The notes under the pieces are model-generated. The model saw only the letters and a list, made by a program, of their open reading frames with translations. It did no database searches and had not been told where the DNA came from. From assembly GCF_009650765.1 (NCBI RefSeq), contig NZ_CP045740.1:7106001-7170000 (forward strand): DNA of 64,000 nt, read 5' to 3'. This DNA is from Streptomyces sp. SUK 48. Lineage in GTDB: Bacteria > Actinomycetota > Actinomycetes > Streptomycetales > Streptomycetaceae. Every line of letters begins with the position of its first letter. Position 1 is the stretch's first letter. Below are positions 49,982 through 58,371 of this stretch, piece after piece. A program made the position numbers and the translations under genes.

Positions 49982-50556
49982 CAGTGCCGCCCGTGCGGGA
50001 GCCGGTCGCGGCCGGGGGCGGACAGATGGAGCACCCGGAAGAGGTCGCCCTCGGTCTTGGGGGTGTCGTGCTCCCAGAGGGAGAAGTGGACCAGCTCCCA
50101 GCGGTGCGGGTCGGCGGCCGTCGCGGCCAGTACGGCACCGTCCTCGGCGGCCAGCTCCGCCGCCGCACCGGCCGCTTCCTCCATCAGGGACGGCAAATCG
50201 ACTCCCTCCGGGACCGGTTGCCGGCGTCGTACGGCGAAGGCGGCACGGGTGCCGGAGCCCTCCGCGTAACCGAGGCCCGTCCACCGGCGTACGGCCGGAC
50301 GCCCGAAGTCCTCGGTCAGGCGCTGGAACCCGCCGCCCCACAGGAAGCGGTTCATGCCCTCGACCGTGCGCCACAGATAGAACGGCGCGTACTGGTTGAC
50401 CGGCGAGCCGTGCACACCGCGCTCCCGCAGCAGGTACGCCTTGAGGCCGAGCCCCTCCCAGTCGTCCAGCAGATGCCCGAGCCGGTCGACACGGGCGCGG
50501 ATGATGCCCGTGTCGTAGTCCGCGGGCAGTGTCACCTCGTACTGCATGGCATGCAT
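49978..50556 (-). CDS. DUF4865 family protein
   Basis: A 192-residue protein I recognise as DUF4865. It starts MHAMQYEVTLPADYDTGIIR and contains LGLKAYLLRERGVHGSPVNQYAPFYLW, a ferredoxin-like (antibiotic-monooxygenase-like) fold by pattern. Genes of this family commonly sit next to a TetR regulator, as here. ATG 50556 or 50547; the former matches relatives as I recall them. Function unknown, perhaps oxidation or binding of a small aromatic molecule. Confidence 0.82.
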   Translation of the reverse strand: MHAMQYEVTLPADYDTGIIRARVDRLGHLLDDWEGLGLKAYLLRERGVHGSPVNQYAPFYLWRTVEGMNRFLWGGGFQRLTEDFGRPAVRRWTGLGYAEGSGTRAAFAVRRRQPVPEGVDLPSLMEEAAGAAAELAAEDGAVLAATAADPHRWELVHFSLWEHDTPKTEGDLFRVLHLSAPGRDRLPHGRHW

Positions 50557-50590
50557 CAAGTGGCCCTTTTCCTCCGCCGGTTCGCGCGGT

Positions 50591-51163
50591 TCAGGCGGTT
50601 CGGACGGTTGGGGGTGCGAGCAGGGCGAGCAGGCCGTCGACGGCCGCGTCGAAGGGGGCGGGGGAGCCGGCGGCGCGGGCCAGCACATAGCCGCCCTGCA
50701 CGGTCGCGAGGATCGCCGCACCGGTCCGCCCGGCGTCCAGCTCCGGCGCGAACTGCCCCTGCCGCTTGCCCTCTTCGACGATCCCGGCGAGGCGCTCCCG
50801 GATCGCGGTGAGGGTCTCCTGCACCGGGGCGCGCAGCTCGTCGCTGGCGATCACGTCCGGGTCCATGGTCAGCCGCCCGACCGGGCAGCCGCGCAGCACC
50901 TCGCGCTCACGGCGCAGATACGCCTCGATGCGCTCGTACGGGGTGCCGGGGCCGTCCAGCGAGCGTTCGGCCGTCGCCCGCAACTGCTCGGCGGTGCGCC
51001 GGATCGCCGCCAGGGCGAGGTCCGGCTTGCCCTTGAAGTGGTGGTACATGCTGCCCTGGCCCGCGCCCGCGCGCTCCAGGATCGCCTTGGGGCTGGTGCC
51101 CACGTAGCCGCGCTCCCAGAGCAGGTCGCGGGTCGACTCGATGAGTCGTTCGGAGGTGCTCAT
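50591..51163 (-). CDS. TetR-family regulator of the DUF4865 operon
   Basis: A 190-residue regulator. The HTH is YVGTSPKAILERAGAGQGSMYHHFKGK (about 20-46), then RRTAEQLRATAERSL begins the ligand domain, which contains LRGCPVGRLTMDPDV (a conserved Cys loop seen in this TetR branch). First gene of the TetR-DUF4865-phosphotriesterase unit. The near-palindrome at 51172-51191 overlaps its promoter, so autorepression is likely. Confidence 0.9.
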   Translation of the reverse strand: MSTSERLIESTRDLLWERGYVGTSPKAILERAGAGQGSMYHHFKGKPDLALAAIRRTAEQLRATAERSLDGPGTPYERIEAYLRREREVLRGCPVGRLTMDPDVIASDELRAPVQETLTAIRERLAGIVEEGKRQGQFAPELDAGRTGAAILATVQGGYVLARAAGSPAPFDAAVDGLLALLAPPTVRTA

Positions 51164-51171
51164 GAGAGCAG

Positions 51172-51191
51172 TGTACATACTAGTAGATACA
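51172..51191. promoter_or_regulatory. TetR operator (near-palindrome)
   Basis: TGTACATACT (51172-51181) and AGTAGATACA (51182-51191) are inverted copies with eight of ten pairs matching and the centre CTAGT. It begins nine bases before the TetR start and is one of few AT-rich spots here. Confidence 0.6.
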
Positions 51192-51275
51192 GAGGGGGCC
51201 GTTTCATGGGCGGAGGAGCGCTCGGCGGGCGGTTCGTCGCCGCTCGCCGTGCGCTCCTCCGCCCGCCGGTCCGGT

Positions 51276-51878
51276 TCAGCCCGCCGCGACCGGGTGGCCG
51301 GCGGCGAGTTCCTGACCGCCGGGGGCCGCCGTGACCGCTGCCGGGACCGGTGCGCGTGCCGGGGCCGACGGGACCGCCGTGGCCACGGCACTCGCCGCGA
51401 CCGGAGTGGGCGTCGGCTGGTGCTCCGGGGCGCGGTACGGCACGCGGGCCGGATGGCCGGGCGTCGCGGGCAGGGTGAACCAGACGACCTTGCCGTTGTC
51501 GCCGTCCGGCCGCGCGCCCCAGCTCTCGCTGACCGCGGCGACCATGGCGAGGCCCCGCCCGCAGGTGGCGAGCGGTGTGGTGTCCTCCGCGTCCGTGTCC
51601 GCGTCGTCGGACGGCACCGGCAGTCGCGGGTCGTGGTCGTGTACCGACACGGTCAGCCGGTCCGGGCGCAGCTCCAGCTCGACGGTGCACGACTTGTCGG
51701 GCCTGGCGTGCCGGTGGACGTTGCTGAGCAGCTCCGTCACGCCGAGCGCGGCCCGGTCGATCAACGGATCAAGATGCCAGTAGCGCAATTGCGCAGATAC
51801 GATTCTGCGGACCTGGCCGATCCGCGACGGCAGGGCTTGGAGCTCCACCGTGCAGTGCCTGCTTGGGTGACTGATCAC
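51276..51878 (-). CDS. RsbW-like ATP-binding regulatory protein
   Basis: A 200-residue HATPase. ALGVTELLSNVHRHARPDKS is the N box, LTVSVHDHDPRLP the G1 box (D-x-D/G) and GRGLAMVAAVSESWGARP the G2 box. Proteins of this size act as serine-kinase anti-sigma or anti-anti-sigma partners, or stand alone in Streptomyces. The last 60 residues are a Pro/Ala/Thr-rich tail. GTG 51878 with GGGGAG upstream. Confidence 0.88.
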   Translation of the reverse strand: MISHPSRHCTVELQALPSRIGQVRRIVSAQLRYWHLDPLIDRAALGVTELLSNVHRHARPDKSCTVELELRPDRLTVSVHDHDPRLPVPSDDADTDAEDTTPLATCGRGLAMVAAVSESWGARPDGDNGKVVWFTLPATPGHPARVPYRAPEHQPTPTPVAASAVATAVPSAPARAPVPAAVTAAPGGQELAAGHPVAAG

Positions 51879-52631
51879 GGCTGCGACTCCCCGGTGTGAG
51901 GTCCGGAACGGAACCGAAAAACACGGAGAACAACGGATCCAGCAGGCCCCCTGGGAAAGCGGCCGCCTGCTGTCGGTGGCCGGCGGGCTGGTTCGCAGCG
52001 TTGTCGCCGGTAAACCCAGAGTGACGTGAAACCAGCGTGGCGCAGGGGGCGGAGTGACGCAACTCGCCGCGTCCGGATGGATACGGGGCGTGTTTCCTGG
52101 TGCCTGACAGGTGCTTGGCGGGCGGGGGTCCGGGGCGGCTGGGGCGGTCGAGGGGAGAGGGGCGGGAGTCGGTGCCCGGGGCGCTGGTGAGTCCTCGAAC
52201 GCCGGGTGCCGCTCGGGGGTTGGTGCCGCGTGGTCCGTGTGCGGCGCGTGCCGATTCGACGGCGTTCGCCGCCCGGAGAGCATGCGCCGGGGCTCCTCGG
52301 CCGCGCGTGCCGCGCGGCAGCGTGCGCCGTCCGGACGGTGCGTGTCGCTCGGACAGCGCGTGTCGCTCGGACAGTGCGTGCTGCCAGGACAGGGTGTGTC
52401 GCCCGGGCATCGAGTGCCGTCGGACGCCCCGTCGTTCGCACCGGATGCCGCGCGCCGCGAAGACCGTCGTACAGCCTCCGGGCACTGTGTGCCACACACA
52501 CTCTGCGCCGCGTGCCCCCGGTCCGCTGCCCGGGCAACACGCGTCGCCCGGGAAACGTGGGCCCCGGGCACCACATGTCACATGCCGCACGTCGCGCCCG
52601 TAGCGCCTGTCGTGGCCGCCGCAGGGCCCCT
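51879..52631. other. 753-bp gene-poor region
   Basis: No reading frame has convincing codon use on either strand. The region is full of degenerate GTGCC/GTGTCG-type words and includes the 18-bp tandem repeats listed separately. Long overlapping frames here are Arg/Cys/Ser-rich shadows. It may be a decayed gene or a structural spacer. Confidence 0.5.
52336..52425. repeat. Degenerate 18-bp tandem repeats, five copies
   Basis: Units start at 52336, 52354, 52372, 52390 and 52408. The first two differ only in their first four bases (CGGTGCGTGTCGCTCGGA and CAGCGCGTGTCGCTCGGA); later ones are more diverged. No spacers, so not CRISPR. Confidence 0.65.
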
Positions 52632-52955
52632 TCAGCCGCCGCGTCCCGCCGCCCGGCGGACCGCCTCGATGAAGCGGCGGGCCGCGGGGGTGCCCGGTTC
52701 GCCCGGTGCGGGGTCCTGCTCGGCCAGGGTCAGCAGGTACCGCTGGCCGTTGATGTCGGCCAGTGCCTTGTCGTCCGGGGCGAACCACGGCTTGGAGGCG
52801 CGCACCGCCTGCACCGGCGCGCTGTCGATCTCACTGCCGTAACTGTTGAGCAACTCCACCCTGCCGTCGTTGATCCGGACCTGTCCGGCCCGGGTGAGCG
52901 AGCGCATGCGTTTCCCGATCCGCACGCCCTTGGCCGTGAACTCCGGCTCCGCCAT
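52632..52955 (-). CDS. Conserved small protein, 107 aa
   Basis: A 107-residue soluble protein without recognised domain. It begins MAEPEFTAKGVRIGKRMRSL and contains VELLNSYGSEIDSAPVQAVRA and KPWFAPDDKALADINGQRYLL, alternating strand-helix text with good codon use. ATG 52955. It is divergent from the Cds1-like gene and lies next to the gene-poor region. Function unknown. Confidence 0.7.
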   Translation of the reverse strand: MAEPEFTAKGVRIGKRMRSLTRAGQVRINDGRVELLNSYGSEIDSAPVQAVRASKPWFAPDDKALADINGQRYLLTLAEQDPAPGEPGTPAARRFIEAVRRAAGRGG

Positions 52956-53267
52956 CCCTCGCCGCCCCCTTGTCCGCGTGTTCCCGTGTTCCGGTGTGCG
53001 CCCCCGTCCGCGCCGGGACGGAGGTCCCGACGCGTGCAGTCTGCCGCGCCACGGGACGGAGCACCAGTGCGCGCGGGGGCGCGCACGACAGCGGCCCGGA
53101 GCACGCGCGGCGGCACACACCGGCAGCTCGTACGCCTGTGCCCCAGGGTCCCTTTGAGCCGCCCAAAGATGCGTTTATGCAGGTGGGAAGCGGTCTGAAA
53201 GATGCTTATGCTCGAAAGAGCCGGCCCGCCCGAGGCGCCGTCGGCGCGGAGCGTAAGGAGCACCGAC
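52956..53267. other. 312-bp divergent spacer upstream of the Cds1-like gene
   Basis: Contains GTGCGCGC (53067-53074) and GCGCGCAC (53079-53086), an 8-bp hairpin with a GGGG loop. It also has two near-identical AT-rich words: AAAGATGCGTTTATGC (53165-53180) and AAAGATGCTTATGC (53198-53211). The second contains a -10-like TATGCT (53207-53212). No gene seen. Confidence 0.5.
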
Positions 53268-54392
53268 GTGAGCATCACCCACCAGGCCCGGACCGGCGCC
53301 ACCCTCGATGTCGACCGCACCGACCCCGCCTACCGCGACTGGCTGAAAGAGGCCGTCCGCAAGGTGCAGGCCGACGCGAATCGCTCGGCCGACACCCACC
53401 TGCTGCGCTTTCCGCTGCCCGAGCGCTGGGGCATCGACCTCTACCTGAAGGACGAGTCGACGCACCCCACCGGCAGCCTCAAGCACCGGCTCGCCCGCTC
53501 GCTGTTCCTCTACGGCCTCTGCAACGGCTGGATCCGCCCCGGCCGCCCGGTGATCGAGGCGTCCAGTGGCTCCACCGCCGTCTCGGAGGCGTACTTCGCC
53601 AAGCTGATCGGGGTGCCCTTCATCGCGGTCATGCCCCGCACGACCAGCGCCGAGAAGTGCCGCCTCATCGAGTTCCACGGCGGCCGCTGCCACTTCGTGG
53701 ACGACTCCCGGAAGATGTACGAGGAGTCGGCCCGCCTCGCGGTGGAGACCGGCGGCCACTACATGGACCAGTTCACCTACGCCGAGCGGGCCACCGACTG
53801 GCGCGGCAACAACAACATCGCCGAATCGATCTTCCGCCAGCTGGAGTTGGAGCGGTTCCCGGAGCCCGCGTGGATCGTCGCCACGGCGGGCACCGGCGGC
53901 ACCTCGGCGACGCTCGCCCGCTATGTGCACTACATGCAGTACGACACCCGTATCTGCGTGGCCGACCCGGAGAACTCCTGTTTCTTCGAGGGCTGGACCA
54001 GCGGCGACCCGGACGTCACCTGCGACTGCGGCTCCCGCATCGAGGGCATCGGCCGGCCGCGGATGGAGCCGAGCTTCGTGCCCGGCGCGATCGACCGGAT
54101 GATGAAGGTCCCGGACGCGGCCAGCGTCGCCGCCGTACGGGCCCTGGAAGCGGTGATCGGCCGCAAGGCGGGCGGCTCCACCGGGACCGGGCTGTGGAGC
54201 GCGCTGAAGATCGTCTCCGAGATGGTGGCCGAGGGCCGTACCGGCAGCGTCGTCACCCTGCTGTGCGACCCGGGCGACCGGTACCTCGACAAGTACTACT
54301 CGGACGCGTGGCTCGCGGAGCAGGGCCTGGACATCGCGCCGTACACCTCGGCGATCGAGATGCTGCTGGCCACGGGCGTCTGGCCCGACTGA
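53268..54392 (+). CDS. PLP-dependent cysteine desulfhydrase/synthase family (Cds1-like)
   Basis: A 374-residue fold-type II PLP enzyme. [17 protein letters not shown] contains the PLP lysine, [21 protein letters not shown] the phosphate loop and [16 protein letters not shown] the glycine-rich cofactor loop. The sequence matches the actinobacterial Cds1 type (L-cysteine to H2S, pyruvate, ammonia) more than biosynthetic Cys[12 protein letters not shown] adds a Cys pair. GTG 53268 follows AAGGAG by seven bases. Confidence 0.88.
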   Translation: MSITHQARTGATLDVDRTDPAYRDWLKEAVRKVQADANRSADTHLLRFPLPERWGIDLYLKDESTHPTGSLKHRLARSLFLYGLCNGWIRPGRPVIEASSGSTAVSEAYFAKLIGVPFIAVMPRTTSAEKCRLIEFHGGRCHFVDDSRKMYEESARLAVETGGHYMDQFTYAERATDWRGNNNIAESIFRQLELERFPEPAWIVATAGTGGTSATLARYVHYMQYDTRICVADPENSCFFEGWTSGDPDVTCDCGSRIEGIGRPRMEPSFVPGAIDRMMKVPDAASVAAVRALEAVIGRKAGGSTGTGLWSALKIVSEMVAEGRTGSVVTLLCDPGDRYLDKYYSDAWLAEQGLDIAPYTSAIEMLLATGVWPD

Positions 54393-54415
54393 GGCCGGCG
54401 GCCCCGAGGGGGACG

Positions 54416-55228
54416 CTAGGCCGTCGCCGCCAGACCGCGCAGGGCCCGGGCCGCGGGGGAGCCGGGATCGGCCGTGATCAGGACGACCTCCTGGTCGTCC
54501 TCGGGGACGAGCAGGACATCGCAGTTCAGCCGCAGCCGGCCCGCCGCCGGATGGTCGATGGCCTTGGTGCGGTGCCCCGGGGCGTGGACGGGCCGGGTCT
54601 CCCAGAGCCGGCCGAACTCCTCGCTGCCGGCGCGCAGTTCGGCCAGCAGGGCGGCGAGCCCGGCATCGTGCGGATAGCGGTCGGCGGCCCGGCGCAGCCG
54701 CGCCACCGCGATGCGCCCGAACTCCTCGGCCCCGGAGTTCTCGTATCCGCGCCCCGCGCCGAGGAAGCGGCGCCGGGCCAGATTCGTCGTCCCCCGTCCG
54801 AGGCCACCGCCCAGCAGGGCCTGGGCCAGCGGGTTCCAGGCGACGACCCCGTAGGCCGCGTCGGTGACGATCGCACCGGTCTCCGGCAGGCGGCGCAGCA
54901 TCCGGTCCACGTGCGGGCGCACCCGCCGTACGGCGCCCGTTGCGGGCGGCGGCGCGCTCGTCCCGGCCAGCCGGAAGAGATGACCGCGCTCGGCCGCTGT
55001 CAGCCGCAGCGCCCGGGCCAGCGCGTCCAGGACGCGGGGCGAGGGCCGGGGGCCGCGGGCCTGTTCGAGCCGTACGTAGTAGTCGACGGACATGTGCGCC
55101 AGGCCGGCCACCTCCTCGCGGCGCAGGCCCGGGGTGCGGCGCGGGGGGTCCGCGGGGAGGCCGAGTTCCCGCGGGCACAGGGCCGCGCGGCGCTCCCGCA
55201 GGAAGCGGGCCAGTTCGTGCCGCGCCAT
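54416..55228 (-). CDS. XRE-family regulator with MmyB-like ligand domain
   Basis: A 270-residue regulator. The HTH (LRREEVAGLAHMSVDYYVRLEQARGPRPSPRVLDALARAL) is followed by an MmyB-like PAS-type domain with TDAAYGVVAWNPLAQALL and a C-terminal DHPAAGRLRLNCDVLLVPEDDQEVVLITADPGSPA. This architecture usually controls a divergent short-chain dehydrogenase gene, and exactly that lies 76 bp away. Ligand unknown, possibly fatty acid-like. Confidence 0.92.
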   Translation of the reverse strand: MARHELARFLRERRAALCPRELGLPADPPRRTPGLRREEVAGLAHMSVDYYVRLEQARGPRPSPRVLDALARALRLTAAERGHLFRLAGTSAPPPATGAVRRVRPHVDRMLRRLPETGAIVTDAAYGVVAWNPLAQALLGGGLGRGTTNLARRRFLGAGRGYENSGAEEFGRIAVARLRRAADRYPHDAGLAALLAELRAGSEEFGRLWETRPVHAPGHRTKAIDHPAAGRLRLNCDVLLVPEDDQEVVLITADPGSPAARALRGLAATA

Positions 55229-55304
55229 ACCGCCTCGCCTCCGTCCGCCGCCTGGTACAGGTGGTCCCTGGCACGCGGGCCGGCGCCGGAGGACCGTGGG
55301 TGTC

Positions 55305-56018
55305 ATGAACGATCGCACAGCACTGGTCACCGGTGCCAACAAGGGAATCGGCAAGGAGACCGCCCGCCTGCTCGCCGCGGAGGGATTCGATGTGTACGTC
55401 GGCTCCCGCGACGCCGGGCGCGGCCGGGCGGCCGTCGAGGAGATCGGCTCCGGCGCGCGGCTCCTGGTCCTCGACGTGACGGACCCGGACAGCATCGCCG
55501 CGGCCACGGAGCAGGTGGAACGGCTCGACGTCCTGGTCAACAACGCGGGCATCTCGCCCTCGCTCGCCCCGGCCGCCGAGACCGGCACGGACGAGTTCCG
55601 GCGCACCTACGAGACCAATGTGTTCGGGGTCGCCGCGGTCACCAACGCCTTCCTGCCCGCCCTGCGCCGCTCCCCGCACCCCCGAATCGTCAACATCTCC
55701 AGCGGTACCGGGTCGCTGACCTGGAGCACGCGCCCGAACCCCCAGTTCGCCCCCGGCGGCGGCGCGGCCGCGTACCGGTCCTCGAAGGCCGCGCTCAACG
55801 CCCTGACCGTCCTGTACGCCCAGGCCCTGGCCGAGGACGGTGTCAAGGTCAACGCGCTCGCCCCCGGACTGCGGGCCACCGACCTCAACCCCCGGGCATC
55901 GGCGGCGAGCGGCGACCCGGCGGAGGCCGCCGAGGGCGCCGTACGCCTGGCCCTGCTGCCGGACGACGGGCCGACCGGCGCGTTCTTCTCCTGGGACGGC
56001 ACGCCCGTGCCCTGGTGA
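55305..56018 (+). CDS. Short-chain dehydrogenase regulated by divergent XRE protein
   Basis: A 237-residue SDR. TALVTGANKGIGKETARLLA is the NADP-type glycine loop, VLDVTDPDS the adenine contact, NNAGISPS the strand-4 motif, NISSGTGSL the catalytic Ser and YRSSKAA the Tyr-x3-Lys. Classical SDR in complete form; substrate unknown. ATG 55305. Confidence 0.92.
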   Translation: MNDRTALVTGANKGIGKETARLLAAEGFDVYVGSRDAGRGRAAVEEIGSGARLLVLDVTDPDSIAAATEQVERLDVLVNNAGISPSLAPAAETGTDEFRRTYETNVFGVAAVTNAFLPALRRSPHPRIVNISSGTGSLTWSTRPNPQFAPGGGAAAYRSSKAALNALTVLYAQALAEDGVKVNALAPGLRATDLNPRASAASGDPAEAAEGAVRLALLPDDGPTGAFFSWDGTPVPW

Positions 56019-56452
56019 CCCCGGCGGTCTCGTCCCGGCCGATCGGCCGCGGGTCGTCTTCGCACCCCGTGTGCTTCGGGTGCACCGCGTGGCCGGGCGC
56101 GCACCGTGGCACCCGCCGTGCGTGGCTGCCATGTTGGTCCGGTGCCCCGAAGGACCTGGCTTTCAGGGCGAGAAGCCGACGAGGAGCCGGTATGGGCACG
56201 TCCTCGGCGCCCCGGACCTCCCTCGCCTCTGTCCGCCCGGATGCCCTGGATCTCACGGACCCGCGCCCCTGCCGCGCACCCCGCGGCTCCCGGGCGGGCG
56301 GATTCGTCCGGCGGGTCGGTCCGGAGCCGGGACGCACCGCCGGGAGTCTTCGGCACGCGGCGCCGCGCTGAGCGTCGGCACGCGCCACCCGGCGGTACCC
56401 ACCGCCTGCTCGCGGCACCATCCCTCATCGTCTGGCGAACGAGGAGTTTGCC
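56019..56452. other. 434-bp spacer before the cyclodipeptide operon
   Basis: Holds one small ORF with a good ribosome-binding site (56192-56371, listed separately) and the GAGGAG site for the cyclodipeptide synthase at about 56442. No clear promoter consensus or dyad was found by eye. Confidence 0.5.
56192..56371 (+). CDS. Possible 59-aa protein upstream of cyclodipeptide synthase
   Basis: ATG 56192 follows GAGGAG by five bases and the frame uses about 80% G/C in third positions. The product is Arg/Pro/Ser-rich with no recognisable fold. It may be a spurious frame or a leader ORF for the operon. Low certainty. Confidence 0.3.
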   Translation: MGTSSAPRTSLASVRPDALDLTDPRPCRAPRGSRAGGFVRRVGPEPGRTAGSLRHAAPR

Positions 56453-57136
56453 ATGCACCGATTCCGCTTACGCCCCGTCGAGAGCGGCGGAGCCTTCTTC
56501 ACCGAGTGCCCGGCACATGTGCTGCTGGGGATCAGCCCCTGGAACGGCCGCTACAAGACGGCCTACATCGAGGAACTGGTCGGCTGGGCGTGCTCCCGCT
56601 TCCCGCGGGTGGACGTCATGATCCCGGGCTACGAGGCCGCCCACACCCTGGTGGCCGCCGGCCGTCCCCCGGCCTCGGCGGTCAAACGCGCCAAACGATC
56701 CGTCAACCAGCTCCGCAATCCCGCCGAACGCGCCCTGCGGCATGCCGGGATCGACGACCCCGCCGGCCACGTCCACGCCTGGACCCGGCTCCTGGCCAAC
56801 GCGCCGTACGCCACCCGGCTGGCCGAGGCGCAGCGGGCGTACCGCCAGGACCCCGCGGTGCGTGCCGCCTGCCGGGAGGCCGCTCGCGCCACCCTCGTCC
56901 ACGCCGGCTGCGCGAACCCCAGCGACGCGGCTCTGGACACGGCGGTCAGTTATCCGCTCGCGGAGCTGCCGCTCACCCTGCACTCGCCGGCGATCTTCGG
57001 TGTGCCGTCCTCCCTGTTCCTGTACCACCGGGACATGGAGTTGCTGCGCCCCTTCCTCACCGGCACCGCCCAGGCCCTGCGCCCCGGTGCCGGCCAGGGG
57101 TACGCCATCGTGGAACCGATCGGAGCCGAACGATGA
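56453..57136 (+). CDS. tRNA-dependent cyclodipeptide synthase, NYH type
   Basis: A 227-residue CDPS, the class I synthetase-like enzyme that makes diketopiperazines from two aminoacyl-tRNAs. HVLLGISPWNGRY contains the catalytic Ser28. Asn31, Tyr191 and His192 (LFLYHRD) are the residues that define the NYH (AlbC-like) subfamily, and Tyr167/Glu171 (SYPLAELP) match AlbC Tyr178/Glu182 with identical spacing. The basic helix VKRAKRSVNQLRN would bind tRNA. Amino-acid specificity cannot be read safely. Stop overlaps the P450 start (ATGA); GAGGAG seven bases before ATG 56453. Confidence 0.95.
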   Translation: MHRFRLRPVESGGAFFTECPAHVLLGISPWNGRYKTAYIEELVGWACSRFPRVDVMIPGYEAAHTLVAAGRPPASAVKRAKRSVNQLRNPAERALRHAGIDDPAGHVHAWTRLLANAPYATRLAEAQRAYRQDPAVRAACREAARATLVHAGCANPSDAALDTAVSYPLAELPLTLHSPAIFGVPSSLFLYHRDMELLRPFLTGTAQALRPGAGQGYAIVEPIGAER

Positions 57137-58371
57137 CCGCCACGACTCCCACGCCGCCCCAAGAGCCCGCGCTGCCACTGAGCTATCCCTTCCCGCTCGG
57201 CGAGAACGGTCAGCTGCCGCCGCTGATCCGATGGGCCCAGGCGAACCAGCCGGTGTGCCCGGTCGCCATGCCCAGCGGCGCCCGGATGTGGATGCTGACC
57301 CGCAAGGACGACATCGCCCGCATCTTCGCGGACCCGCGCTTCAGCCGGAAACTCGACGACCCGGCCACGCCCCGGATCGCCGGCCAGGACATCACCACGG
57401 TCGGCCGGGGCCTGTTCAGCCTCGACCCGCCCGACCACACCCGGGTCAAGTCGGTGGTGTCCGGCTTCTTCACCCGGCGCGCCGTCGGCCGGTACGAGAC
57501 CCTCGTCAGGTCGCACGCGGCCGAACTGCTGGACGCCATGGACGACGGCCCCAACCCCTGCGACCTGGTGGCCGGCTACACCTCGCTGCTCCAGATGCTG
57601 GTCATGCGCGAGGTCCTGGGCGTGCCGGAGGAGCTGTGGGAGGACCACCGCCGCGTCTTTCCCTCGGCCTCCAGCATCACCGCCGGGCCGCAGGAGACGG
57701 CGACGGAGACGGAGGAGATCAAGGCGTTCACCGCCCGCGTGATCGCCGCCCGCCGCCGGCTCCCCGAGCGCGAAGACCCGCTGGGTGCCCTGCTGCGCGC
57801 CGCCGCCGAGGGCACGATCAGCGAGGAGGAGATGTTCGGCACCGCCTTCCTCCTCTTTTTCACCGGCTCCGACGGCATCATCGCGCCCACCACCACCGGC
57901 GCCATGATCCTCATGCTCAACCCCTCGCAGCTGCGGCCCGTGCTGGACGACCCCGGCCTGTGGCCCAAGGCGGCGGAGGAGGTACTGCGGTACTTCCACA
58001 ACGGCGTGCTGGGTTTCCCGGTCGTCGCGCGCGAGGACGTCGAACTGCACGGCGTGACCATCGCCGCCGGGGATGCCGTCGTCGCCTCCATGCAGGCCGC
58101 CACCTGGGACCCCCGGCACGTGAACAACCCGGAGAAGTTCAACGTGCGCCGCCGCGAGGACGCCGCCGCCACCTTCGGCGCCGGCCCCCACTACTGCCTC
58201 GGCGCCCAGCTCGCACGGCTCTACCTGGCCACCGCCCTGCGCGCCCTCTTCGAGCGGCACCCCAGTCTCCGGCTGGCCGTCGCCGAGCAGGACATCCCCT
58301 GGCGCAACGACATCATGTTCGTCCGCCCCGTCGCCCTGCCCGTCACCTGGAGCGAAGGAACACCCGCGTGA
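57133..58371 (+). CDS. Cytochrome P450, cyclodipeptide tailoring
   Basis: A 412-residue soluble P450. EVLR (283-286) is the ExxR motif and FGAGPHYCLGAQLAR holds the heme ligand Cys355. In the I helix the usual A/G-G-x-D/E-T reads TGSDG (244-248): the acid is kept but Thr is Gly248. P450s in cyclodipeptide clusters are known to hydroxylate, aromatise, dimerise or couple nucleobases to diketopiperazines, and loss of the Thr would suit radical coupling rather than hydroxylation (inference). Translationally coupled to both neighbours. Confidence 0.93.
   Translation: MTATTPTPPQEPALPLSYPFPLGENGQLPPLIRWAQANQPVCPVAMPSGARMWMLTRKDDIARIFADPRFSRKLDDPATPRIAGQDITTVGRGLFSLDPPDHTRVKSVVSGFFTRRAVGRYETLVRSHAAELLDAMDDGPNPCDLVAGYTSLLQMLVMREVLGVPEELWEDHRRVFPSASSITAGPQETATETEEIKAFTARVIAARRRLPEREDPLGALLRAAAEGTISEEEMFGTAFLLFFTGSDGIIAPTTTGAMILMLNPSQLRPVLDDPGLWPKAAEEVLRYFHNGVLGFPVVAREDVELHGVTIAAGDAVVASMQAATWDPRHVNNPEKFNVRRREDAAATFGAGPHYCLGAQLARLYLATALRALFERHPSLRLAVAEQDIPWRNDIMFVRPVALPVTWSEGTPA

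Noticed and set aside
50591..51163. TetR gene as regulator of the RsbW-like ATPase gene
   Set aside because: Both are on the minus strand with the TetR promoter downstream of the ATPase gene; the operator lies at the TetR start only.
53067..53086. GC-rich hairpin as a terminator
   Set aside because: It lies between divergent genes, so no transcript is expected to end there; noted only as a structure.
52970..56371. Frames of 1133 (plus) and 985 (minus) codons
   Set aside because: Low-complexity shadows across the Cds1-like, XRE and SDR genes, common in high-GC DNA.
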